Positions 6,204 through 15,400 of a DNA stretch of 19,670 nucleotides are shown here, one piece after another (position 1 is the stretch's first letter; each line of letters begins with the position of its first letter). Origin of the DNA: Eggerthellaceae bacterium (GTDB taxonomy: Bacteria; Actinomycetota; Coriobacteriia; Coriobacteriales; Eggerthellaceae). A program made the position numbers and the translations under genes. The notes under the pieces were generated by a model, which worked only from the letters and a program-made list of their open reading frames with translations, did no database searches and was not told the DNA's origin. The stretch is from assembly GCA_003452695.1 (NCBI GenBank), contig DMNP01000120.1, positions 1 through 19,670 on the forward strand, read 5' to 3'.

Positions 6204-7052
6204 ATGAGAACATTTGCAACTCGGACCCTGATGGTTACGGCTTGGACCGTCGGCATACTGCTGTTGTGCTCGCTGGTGCCAAGCATGGCCCATGCGGCCG
6301 AAAACGGATGCACGCCCTCGAGGTCAGGTTCTGCGCTTAGGGCAGAAGTTCTCTCGGCCTCCAGCCTGAATGCCCAGGCATCCTCGAAGGGCAAAGTGAA
6401 GATGAAGGTGGTAACCTCCATCGGCAAAATGAAGTACCACTACAACGCAAACGGGCTGTTGACGCAGGTCATCCGACCGTACACGAAGACCACTTACAGG
6501 TATGCCGGCAAGCGCCTTAAATCGTATACGGACATGCAGACGATCTATTCGAGTCCCGAGCAAGCCATGACCACAAAGCTTCACTACGACAAGAAAGGGC
6601 GCATTGTGAAAAGCGTCGGGAGCAAGAAGTCCTCGAGCATCTCCTACATCAGGCTTTATTCGTATGATAAGAAGGGACGCGCCTCGAAGGTCGTCTACAC
6701 CGATAGCAACAACGGCAGCAAGCTTGTTCGCACCTATACCTACGACAGAAAGGGCCGCGTCGTGAAGGAGGTGCAGAAAGATGTGACGGCTAATTTAAGG
6801 AACGATTTGTCCAGGATCAAGTACAACAAGAAAGGCCTTGTCGCTTGCGAAATCACGAACGGACCAACTATAAAGTACCAATACACTTTCAACGCTGCCG
6901 GGCAGATTGCAAGTATGAAAAACAATGAATCCTACGGGTGGCGCAAATACAAGTACAAGACTATCTCCATACCCAAAGGCTATGCCGGGTTGGTGCGTCA
7001 GCAGCAGCATATACTTGTGCAGTATCCCGAAGGCCGCCAGCGTTACCAATAA
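6204..7052 (+). CDS. Secreted YD/RHS-like repeat protein
   Basis: 282 residues from the ATG at 6204, chosen over the upstream ATG at 6126 because AAGGAG lies seven bases before it and a signal peptide then begins at once (MRTFATRTLMVTAW, core VGILLLCSLV, likely cleavage after SMAHA, residue 31). About seven short repeats follow from residue 78, such as YHYNANGLL, LHYDKKGRIVK, YSYDKKGRASKV, YTYDRKGRVVKEV and YTFNAAGQIA. This is the YxYDxxGR pattern of YD/RHS repeats, which form beta-sheet shells or carbohydrate-binding surfaces. There is no toxin core or anchoring signal, and it is far shorter than RHS toxins. It is Lys-rich like its upstream neighbour, and the two may form a functional pair. 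The last 20 residues lack the repeat pattern. Role unknown. Confidence 0.78.
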   Translation: MRTFATRTLMVTAWTVGILLLCSLVPSMAHAAENGCTPSRSGSALRAEVLSASSLNAQASSKGKVKMKVVTSIGKMKYHYNANGLLTQVIRPYTKTTYRYAGKRLKSYTDMQTIYSSPEQAMTTKLHYDKKGRIVKSVGSKKSSSISYIRLYSYDKKGRASKVVYTDSNNGSKLVRTYTYDRKGRVVKEVQKDVTANLRNDLSRIKYNKKGLVACEITNGPTIKYQYTFNAAGQIASMKNNESYGWRKYKYKTISIPKGYAGLVRQQQHILVQYPEGRQRYQ

Positions 7053-7149
7053 CGGGATTGCAATTCCGTATACACGCTATTCGAGATGACGGGCTAGGCG
7101 GCGCGCACGGTCCGCTCCATTGCGCCATTGTTGGCGAAGGCGCAGATTC

Positions 7150-7290
7150 AGGCGTCGTGGCTATGTCCTTGTGGCCGAGAATCTGGGCGATCAGCGACGG
7201 CGGGTCGTCAGCCAAGTACAGGCCCAGGGCGCGCATGACGGCTCCATTGCAAGGAAGGTCGGGCTATCCGACCTGTTCCAAGATTGGCGG
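7150..7290 (-). pseudogene. tyrosine recombinase (phage-type integrase) C-terminal remnant
   Basis: On the minus strand one frame reads MRALGLYLADDPPSLIAQIL and then GHKDIATT. This matches the region after the catalytic RHT box of tyrosine recombinases (L-x-x-D-P-x-x-I-x-x-ILGH-x-x-I-x-TT). The final Tyr motif (YxH) does not follow; the frame drifts into unrelated sequence, and upstream there is no in-frame catalytic domain. It is therefore a decayed fragment, hinting at past integration near the ATPase gene. The call rests on one motif. Confidence 0.42.
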
Positions 7291-7392
7291 CGACGGGTCG
7301 AATCCAATTTGCCTAGAAACGGCGCAACTCCTGGCCAAGCCATGGGCAGTAACTGCTGACTTATGTCCGGCGATGCCTTCATCCCGCCCTGG

Positions 7393-7421
7393 TTGACGAT
7401 TAGCCTCCGCAAGATTAGGAT
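7393..7421 (+). promoter_or_regulatory. sigma-70-type promoter for the DUF4143 ATPase
   Basis: TTGACG (7393-7398), a 17-base spacer, then TAGGAT (7416-7421). The predicted transcript start near 7428 gives a leader of about 80 bases, part of which is AT-rich (7421-7490). AGGGGG lies six bases before the ATG at 7507. Confidence 0.45.
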
Positions 7422-7506
7422 TGAAATACAAGGGAAAATAACTCTGAAAAATTTAGGAATACATATTTGCATTATTGCGGAGCTCTTTGATTCCTAGGGG
7501 GATGGG

Positions 7507-8781
7507 ATGTACTACGAGCGACTGATGGATTCTGTCATCGAGCGCAAGCTGCGTTCGTCGGGGGCTGTTCTTGTGGCGGGCCCGAAGTTCTGCGGCAAGA
7601 CGACCACTTGCATGCGGTTCCAAAAGAGCTTTGTGAAGCTGAACACGAAGCAGGCGATAGCGCTTGCGAAGCTAGACCCTAAGAGCGCGCTAGCAGGCGA
7701 GACTCCCCGGCTCATAGACGAATGGCAGACCGTTCCCGATATCTGGAATCGGATAAAGGACGACCTGGACGCCGATTATCGGTTCGGGAAGTTCCTTCTT
7801 ACCGGAAGTTCCACTCCTGCCGAGAAGACCGAAATCCACCATTCCGGGGCGGGGCGCATCACTCCCGTCGTTATGAGGCCGATGACGCTGTTCGAATCGG
7901 GGGAATCCGATGGATCGCTTTCGCTTGGGGCGCTTTTCGACGGTTGGCGACCAGACGGCTACGATCAGAACGAAGGCTTTTCCATAGAAGATGCGGCGTA
8001 TCTCGTATGCCGAGGCGGTTGGCCTATCTCCGTTTTGGCGCAGCAGGTGGGCCGCGATGTGGCGCTGGATGTAACTCGCAACTATTACAACAGCCTTTTC
8101 GTATTCGAGGATTGCGACAACGAGCGCTTCAGGAACAAACGGCCGGAGATAATGAAGATGATCGTGCGCAGCTATGCGCGCAACATCTCGACCGAGGCGT
8201 CGATTGAAACCATTCTGGCGGACGTGCGCCAATCGAACGAGCGCACGATGGACCGCAAGACTTTCGAAGGCTATGCGGAAGCGCTGCGCGATATTTTCGT
8301 GCTGTATGATATGAGCGCCTGGAATCCCGCCATTCGGTCGAAAACCTCCATTCGGTCTACTCCGACCAGACACTTCTTCGACACGTCTATCGCTTGTCGG
8401 TCGCTGGGTATTTCCCCAGCGGATCTTATAGCCGACCTCGAGTCGTTCGGGTTGTTCTTCGAGGATCTTGCCGTGCGCGATTTGACGGCCTATGTTGGGG
8501 CCCATGGCGGCGACGTATCCCATTATCGCGATAACGCGGGACTCGAATGCGATGCGGTTATCCATCTCGAAGATGGCCGTTGGGCAGCTGTGGAGATAAA
8601 GCTCGGCGGCGAGCGGCTTATAGAGGATGGAGCCGCATCCCTTAAACGGCTCGAGCGGAAGATAAGCGACAAGACGGATCTGCCAACGCCGAGCTTCCTC
8701 ATGGTTCTAACCGCATCGGGACCGCGTTATTGGCGGCCCGATGGCGTGCTCGTTGCTCCCATAAACACGCTGCGCGACTGA
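7507..8781 (+). CDS. AAA-family ATP-binding protein with DUF4143 domain
   Basis: 424 residues. The N-terminal P-loop ATPase shows Walker A GPKFCGKT (25-32), Walker B RLIDEWQ (68-74) and a sensor-like FLLTGSS (96-102), followed by GRITPVVMRPMTLFESGES as in AAA_14 proteins. The C-terminal half is DUF4143-like and ends in a PD-(D/E)xK-type pattern: DNAGLECDAVI (342-352) and WAAVEIKLGG (359-368), then ASLKRLERK. Family members are widespread and often present in many copies in anaerobes; their role is not settled, with defence, toxin-antitoxin-like and DNA-related roles proposed. The length is normal and all motifs look intact. It has its own promoter and no close same-strand partner. A fragment of the same family lies at 3728-3826. 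Confidence 0.88.
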   Translation: MYYERLMDSVIERKLRSSGAVLVAGPKFCGKTTTCMRFQKSFVKLNTKQAIALAKLDPKSALAGETPRLIDEWQTVPDIWNRIKDDLDADYRFGKFLLTGSSTPAEKTEIHHSGAGRITPVVMRPMTLFESGESDGSLSLGALFDGWRPDGYDQNEGFSIEDAAYLVCRGGWPISVLAQQVGRDVALDVTRNYYNSLFVFEDCDNERFRNKRPEIMKMIVRSYARNISTEASIETILADVRQSNERTMDRKTFEGYAEALRDIFVLYDMSAWNPAIRSKTSIRSTPTRHFFDTSIACRSLGISPADLIADLESFGLFFEDLAVRDLTAYVGAHGGDVSHYRDNAGLECDAVIHLEDGRWAAVEIKLGGERLIEDGAASLKRLERKISDKTDLPTPSFLMVLTASGPRYWRPDGVLVAPINTLRD

Positions 8782-8864
8782 AGCAGCCTGAAGGCGTGGA
8801 TTTGCATCTTGGGCGATGCGATTAGCATCGACTGTGTCCCACAGCGCATGATTATCAGGAAATT

Positions 8865-8896
8865 GCCCTGACGTTTCTCGTTCTCTCGTTCAGGGC
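8865..8896 (+). terminator. weak terminator candidate after the ATPase gene
   Basis: GCCCTGA (8865-8871) pairs with TCAGGGC (8890-8896) around an 18-base loop, followed only by CCTTTAG. A separate hairpin, CGATGC/GCATCG with loop GATTA, lies at 8814-8830. Both fall between the stop at 8781 and the next promoter. The T-run is poor, so confidence is low. Confidence 0.3.
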
Positions 8897-8925
8897 CCTT
8901 TAGCCAAGTTTGTGATGAAAACGTG

Positions 8926-8955
8926 TTGACAGCCCGGAGAAATGGGCGGTACCAT
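8926..8955 (+). promoter_or_regulatory. sigma-70-type promoter of the cobalamin-riboswitch transcript
   Basis: A perfect -35 TTGACA (8926-8931), an 18-base spacer, and -10 TACCAT (8950-8955). The predicted start near 8962 leaves about 25 bases before helix P1 of the riboswitch. Confidence 0.6.
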
Positions 8956-8987
8956 CGCGGATAAGCATTTGGCGAACTATGCCAGAG

Positions 8988-9279
8988 CTTCCTTTGCGGC
9001 CCGGCGGTTTTGCGCGCGCGATGCGCTCTGCCCGTCGGGATGAACAAGGGAACCCGGTGCGAATCCGGGGCGGTGCCCGCCGCTGTAAGCGCGGAATGCC
9101 GCATGCGCGTCGGCGAAAGCCGGTCACTGGGGATGGGAACCCTGGGAAGGCCGCGCATGCGTGCGTGGGACGAGCTGCCCGGCGGTCGCTTGGGGCCGGG
9201 TCCGTGAGCGGACCGCAGCCCGAAGCGGCATGCGGGAAGCGCGTTCCAGAAGCGCAAGCCAGAAGACCTTCAAGGGAAG
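8988..9279 (+). promoter_or_regulatory. class I cobalamin (AdoCbl-type) riboswitch
   Basis: All hallmark segments are present in order. AAGGGAACCCGGTGCGAATC begins at about 9045, followed by CGGGGCGGTGCCCGCCGCTG and TAAGCG (the P3-P5 core). Then come CACTGGGGATGGGAACCCTG and GGAAGG at about 9124-9150, a peripheral arm with the hairpin GGTCCG-TGAG-CGGACC (9199-9214), and the B12 box AAGCCAGAAGACCTTC (9256-9271). Helix P1 closes the element: CTTCCTTTG (8988-8996) pairs with CAAGGGAAG (9271-9279) with one G-U. The order and wording match the E. coli btuB leader closely. It binds a cobalamin and controls the downstream giant surface-protein gene. Confidence 0.93.
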
Positions 9280-9290
9280 TGTGCTGAATT

Positions 9291-9312
9291 GCGCAGCGCG
9301 AATGCGTTGCGC
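9291..9312 (+). promoter_or_regulatory. stem-loop between riboswitch aptamer and terminator
   Basis: GCGCAGCGC (9291-9299) pairs with GCGTTGCGC (9304-9312), nine pairs with one G-U and loop GAAT. It lies 11 bases after the aptamer and may be part of the switching structure. Its role is inferred from position only. Confidence 0.4.
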
Positions 9313-9360
9313 GCATGGAGCATGCGCGAGCACGCGTGCCCGTGTACTGGCGGCGAATAA

Positions 9361-9402
9361 CGGGGCCGCAGCGGAAGCCATTCCGCTGCGGCCCCGTTTT
9401 TT
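9361..9402 (+). terminator. intrinsic terminator: riboswitch expression platform
   Basis: A perfect 16-bp stem (9361-9376 with 9381-9396), loop GCCA, followed by TTTTTT (9397-9402). It lies between the B12 aptamer and the start codon at 9494, so it is the likely OFF structure of a transcriptional riboswitch. The left arm could instead pair with TGCGGCCC at 8995-9002, next to helix P1, as a possible antiterminator. Confidence 0.85.
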
Positions 9403-9433
9403 GTTGGCCGTGCACGAATGACAAGGGGTTTTA

Positions 9434-9465
9434 CGCCGCAGGGCAGGCTGTCTGCACCTGCGGCG
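9434..9465 (+). promoter_or_regulatory. second leader hairpin upstream of the giant gene
   Basis: CGCCGCAGG (9434-9442) pairs perfectly with CCTGCGGCG (9457-9465), with four more inner pairs. It stands after the terminator and about 10 bases before the ribosome binding site region (GAAGGAAAGGA, 9476-9486), which it does not cover. No T-run follows, so it may stabilise the mRNA or isolate the ribosome binding site. Confidence 0.45.
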
Positions 9466-9493
9466 AGGACGAACAGAAGGAAAGGATGGGGCC

Positions 9494-12400
9494 ATGGACG
9501 CATCGAAGCGATCTCCATTCCAACGCGTTATGACGACCTTGTTGTCGGTCGTCCTCGTGTTGGGCTTAACGCCGGCTGGGGCCTGGGCCGCTCCGGCGAA
9601 CACCGGCGGAGGAGGTGATACCTCCCAAACCGGCCAGACGCTCGTTACGACCGGCATCGACCTGCAGACGCAAGCCGAAGGCGAATGGACGGGTACGGGC
9701 TCCGAGACGGATCCGTACGTGATTTCGGACGCTGCTGGCCTGCAGAAGCTGGCGACGGACGTGAATAGCGGCACCGCGTACGCCGACACGTACTTCAAGC
9801 TCGGGACTGACATTGACCTGAGCGGTATCGCGAATTGGACGCCGATTGGATACAACACTAACAATACGGCACGCGATGCGAAATCATTCAAGGGTACGTT
9901 CGATGGCGATGGGCATACGATTTTGAGTATGACCATTACGGGTAGGCCTGAAAGCCTGCCTTCGGCGATGACCTTTGGCCTCTTTGGTGCAGCGCAGGGC
10001 ACATTGAAGGATTTCGTCGTTAAAGGCGATATCAATACGGGCACGACGATTACTTCAGGCGATGTCTATCTTTCGGGAGTTGTTGCCCAAGGAACTGCTT
10101 CGACGCTCGCTATTGAAAATGTAGGCAGCGAGGTTTCCATTACCGGATACGGGAAATACGTCGGTGGTTTTATAGGCCGCAGCAGTTCGCTTAATTTCAG
10201 CATAAAAGGCTGCTACAACAAAGGCGACATTTCGATAACGAGCACTGCGGCGCGTGTCGGCGGTTTTGTGGGCGAGGGAGGACTTGCTGGCTCTTCGATT
10301 ACAGCGTGCTATAACGCAGGCGATATTTCGCTCGATGCCAACAACTACAATCTTGGCAGAGAGAGATGCGTGGCGGGTTTTGTTGCGAACTCTACCGCAG
10401 CATACCCGATTAAGAGCTGCTTTAACTTCGGGAAGCTAAGCTACAAGTACGATGGCACGTCAACTAACTATGGTGCCATGGTCGGCTTTACGAACAACCA
10501 TTGGTACGACAACTCCGACAATTACTACCTTTCCCACAATATGTTCAATACGTACAGCGATCCGGCTGTTGAACAGACTGACCGCGCAATCGGCGGTACT
10601 AGCTATTCGTTCCAGACCGCAACTGCCGTAGACGCAGCGACGTTGAAGAGCGCCGAAACTCTCGCCGCTCTCAACAATACTGAATACGAGGCCGGCAAGG
10701 GGTACTTCCAGACTGGCGCTGATTACCCGCTGCTCTATTGGGAGCAGGCTGGCAATCCGACGATAACGACCCAGCCACAGGGCTTCAAGCTAACCCAGGG
10801 CGCAAGCGGACAGGCCCTAACGGTGGAAGCCGCGCTGCCAGAATCCGGCATGACTGGCTCGAACGGCACGCTGTCGTATCAGTGGTACTCCTGCGAGCAC
10901 GATGCGGATGTATCCACGGCAACTGCTATTGAAAACGCCACGTCAGCAAGCTATATGCCAAATGTGTCTGAAGTTGGCGTCACTGACTACTACTGCATCG
11001 TAACGAACACCTTCACACCGGAAGGCGCGATCGAGGCTCTTACGCCAACGACAACTTCCGAAGTGGCCGTCGTGAACGTTCAGGACAACAATGACGCTTC
11101 TATTCCGAACGTTACCACGAAGCTCATAAGCGGAGCAGATGTCGAGAATCCGGCAGATGCGACGGCGATTACTTCTGCTGCGCAGGCGGATTCCGTCTAT
11201 CTGTATGCAACGATTGACGGTCTCACCTACACGGATGGCGAAATTTCGTACAAAATTGTGCAGACGGCCCCCGACGCCACGATTGAAGATGTGGAAAACG
11301 TTGCGGGTGTAAACGCAGAGGGGATCGCGACCATTCTCGAGCCCATTAACACCTACGCACTTGGCGCGAATGCTATTACGGTTACCGTGACCAACACCTA
11401 TCAGCTGGACAAAAAGGCCAACGCAAGTGAAAGCGTTGATCTCGAAGTCAGCGGCAAGACTATCGGCACCGCTGACGAGCTGATTGCACTCGCAGCGCAA
11501 GTAAACGATGGTGACAATTTCGAGAATCGCACGGTTACGCTAACGGCAGACATCGATATGGCGGGGAAGACATTTAGCCCTATCGGCGATGCGAATAAGA
11601 CGCAGTTCAAGGGCGAAATCGATGGCGGCGGCCATACGATTAACAACCTCACGATTGCCGATCAGGACTACGCTGGTCTTGTTGGCTATGCAAATGGCGC
11701 GAAGATTCACGACCTCGAGGTAGCAGGTTCGATATCTGGCTCGCTGTTTGCCGCTGGCATCGTGGCATACGCCAACAACGTGGAAGTCTCTCGGGTTGCA
11801 AACCATGCTGCCGTTTCGCAGACAGTGGGCTCGAATTACTCTTCGGGCGCAGGTGGCATTTTCGGCTATGCTACGACTGCTTCGAAGGTTTCGCAGTCCT
11901 ACAATGACGGCGCCATCACCGGAAAGACGCGTGTTGGCGGTATCGTCGGTTACGGCAATGCCGTTACGGTGGCCGACTGCTATAACCTTGGCACCATCAC
12001 CAATACGGGCACGGCCAATCAGTACGACAACGGCACGGGTGGCATCGTCGGCAATACGTCGTCGAGCACGTATGGCGATCCCGCTGTCATCATTACAAAC
12101 GCATACAATGCGGGCACTGTGGTTCCGCCTGCAGGCGCGACCCGCTCCTATGGCTCCATCGCCTATGCGCAGGTTGCAAGCGATAGCACTACCTACCCGA
12201 CCTGCTCCAACGTTTTCTATCTGGAAGGCACGTCGGACGTTTCCATCGGCCGCAACCTTTCGAACAGCTATGACGCTACATCCACCTATGCCGATCTGGT
12301 CAAACCGCTAACAACAGCCACGTTGCCTGCAGCGTTCACGACGCTCGGCGACAAATGGCAGCAGGCTCCGACCAATTACCACGACGGCTATCCGGCGCTC

Positions 12401-15400
12401 AGCTGGGAAACCGTGCCGGCCGCATCGCTGGTGACGTTCGGATTCGCGGACAATCCAGTTCCGGACAACGTTCATCTTACGTTGACCGTGGGTGAAAAGA
12501 CCGTAACGCCTGTTGCGCAGGGGGACGACACCTATACGGCGCTGCTCCCCAATGGCACGTATTCTTACACGGCAGAAGCGTTCGGTTACACCACCCAGAC
12601 GGACGATTTCACCGTGGAAAGTCAAGCCCGGACGGTTACCATCCCTGCATTTACCGCATCTGCGAAGCAGAGCGTTACTTTCACAGTTGTCGATGAAGAA
12701 AACGACCCAATCGATTCTCCGACCATCGTGGTGAAGAACGCGGAAGACACCGTGATGGAAGGCGAATACGCGACAGAGGCTGGCTACTCGTTGCCCGATG
12801 GCACGTATAGCTATACGGTTTCTGCGCGCGGTTATGTTGCCAAGAGCGGCACGATAACCGTAAATGGCGCTACTGTAAGCGAGACGGTCGCTCTGCAGGT
12901 TCTTCCTGCTGCATGGGATGGCGACCTCAAGTCAGAGCCACTTCAGCAAGATGACGTCTACCAGATCGGCCATGCGGCCGAACTGGCCTGGCTGGCCCAG
13001 GAAGTGAACGCTGGCAATCTGACGGCTCCGGTGAGTGCGATCCTCACAGCCGACATCGACCTGAACAGCAAACCTTGGACTCCCATCGGCACCGCGGATA
13101 AGCCGTTCGTTGGTTCGTTCGACGGCCAGGGGTATAGCATCCAAAACATTGCCAGCATCACGACAACTGGCAACTACGGCATATTTGCTAACGTGGGCAG
13201 CGCGACGACGGCGAGCGAGATCAAGAACGTCACGGTTGACGGCGCTTTCACCGTTTCCGGCAATTATGCATTTGGCGGCCTCGTCGGCGAGATGGTGAAC
13301 ACCACAGTCTCGAACTGCGGAAGCTCCGTCGATATCTCTAATGCGCCGGATTCCAACAAGGGTGCTGGCGGGTTAATCGGCCTGATCTCCTCTGGCGGAA
13401 CGTCATCGGTGACTGCATGCTGCTTCGATGGGCTCATCGATGGCGGCGGGTCGTCCGGCGGCGATGGCTCGAACCTGGGTGGCATCGTTGGTTTCAATGC
13501 AAATGCTGGAACGATTATCGACTCGTGCTATTCGGCTGGTTTCACCAACAAGATGTATCACTATGCAGGTGGGATTATCGGCAACGCCGGCGCGACGACC
13601 ACTGTGAAAAACACGTATTCGTTACATAAGTTTGGAAAGAAGGGAAGTAATGCCGGCATTCTCGCTGGTTATGGCGCTTCGAATTACACCTTCGAGAACT
13701 GCTATTACGTTGTTGGCGATTCGCTTACCACTGCTGCGGTTAACGGCTCGAGCTATGGCACTCAACCCGACGATCCCACTGGTGTGAGCAAGCTGGATTC
13801 TGCAGCCGGCCTTAACGCAGCCGATCTGAGCGAAAGCTTCGTCTCCAAACCATGGGTGAACGATGGCGTGCCGGTGCTAACGTGGGAAAAGACGCCGAAT
13901 GCTGCAAAGGTCACGTTCACGGCAACGAGCTTCCCCGACGACACCGAAATTACGCTTGCAAAGGGCGAAGGCGATTCCATCACTGCCGTCAAGGGCGATA
14001 ACGCTTTCGAGGCGTACATCGTCGAAACGGCTCAAGGAGAGTACACGTACACTGCCAAGGCGTTTGGGTACAAAACGAAGTCTGCGACTGTTGAAGTAGC
14101 TGCAGAGGACGTAACGGTATCCTTGGGTGAGTTTGAAGAGGCGCCCAAGCAAGCAGTGACCTTCAGCGTAAGCGATTCGGAAGGCACCGCTCTCGCAGCG
14201 GGCTCGTACACAGTAGTAGTCATGAATGCTGCGGGTACCGTGCAGACTGCCAACAGCGACGGAACGTACTCCTTGCCTGCTGCCACGGATTATGCTTACG
14301 GCATTAGCGCGCGCGGTTATACGCCTGCAGTTGACACGTTCGACATTGCGGAAGTGACGACTACGGGAACCACCATTGGCGCCACGCTCGAGAAGCTGCC
14401 CGTTGCATGGGATGGCGAAAACTCCTACGAGCCCGAGACGGATGCGCAGGGCGTCTATCAAATTGGCACGCCCTATGAGCTTGCCTGGCTGGCCAAGCAA
14501 GTAAACGCTGGCGCGTTCGAAGAGCCGGTAAGCGCCGTTCTGACAGCCGACATCGACCTGAACAGCAAGCCTTGGATTTCCATAGGCAATGCCGACCATC
14601 CGTTTGTCGGCACGTTCGACGGCCAGGCGCATGCGGTAAGCGGGCTTTCCATGACCGCTGCGACCAATGGCGATTATCTAGGGCTCTTCGGCAAGGTGGG
14701 CAACATTTCGGAGCTCACAACACTGAAGAGCTTCACGGTAAGCGGTGAGCTAAACGCAAACGCTCAGAAGATTTACATTGGCGGCATTGCTGCAGCTATT
14801 AGCAACACGACGATTGAAAATTGCGGAAGCAACATCAACCTTACCAAGCTGGATGACGGCATGCCCGGAGCAGGCGGCGTCGTTGGCGCTGTGCTCGAAG
14901 GCGGAACCAGCAGCGTAAAGGCATCGTACAGCACGGGCGACATTGCTTCGAAGCAAAACAACTACGGTGAATTCTTCGGTGGTATTGTTGGCAAGAATCT
15001 AGCCGAGGGCTTAACAATCGATTCGTGCTATGCCGTTCATGAGTACGGAACGATGTACGATAGCATTGGTGGCATTATCGGTGCGTCTTCTACGACTGCG
15101 ACTGTGTCCAATTGCTATGCCGCCTCTACGTATACGACCGCTGGCAGGTCGTGGGGCACTAAGAAAATCGGTGCGATTGGGGGCGATGCGTCCAGCAGTA
15201 CATTTACCAATTGCTACTACATAGTGCCGGATGGTTCCAAGGTAACTGCGGCAGTAAGCGACGCTGATGCTCCTGGCGTTACCAAGGTCGATTCCGCAGC
15301 GGACATTACCGCCGAGAAGCTTGGCGATGCCTTCCAAGACGGGCGTGTGTTCGCGCCGGGTGCTGCCACCCTTGCATGGGAGCCGCTGCCGGAGAAGCTT

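Noticed and set aside
7053..7070. Short palindrome after the YD-repeat gene as terminator
   Set aside because: The stem around TTGCAA has no loop and no T-run, so it would not terminate transcription.
7690..8565. 291-codon minus-strand frame opposite the ATPase
   Set aside because: The plus strand has intact Walker A, Walker B and C-terminal motifs; the opposite frame has none.
9161..9533. Small open frames within and after the riboswitch
   Set aside because: They overlap the folded aptamer and terminator, lack ribosome binding sites, and have arginine/alanine-rich composition typical of GC-rich noncoding DNA.
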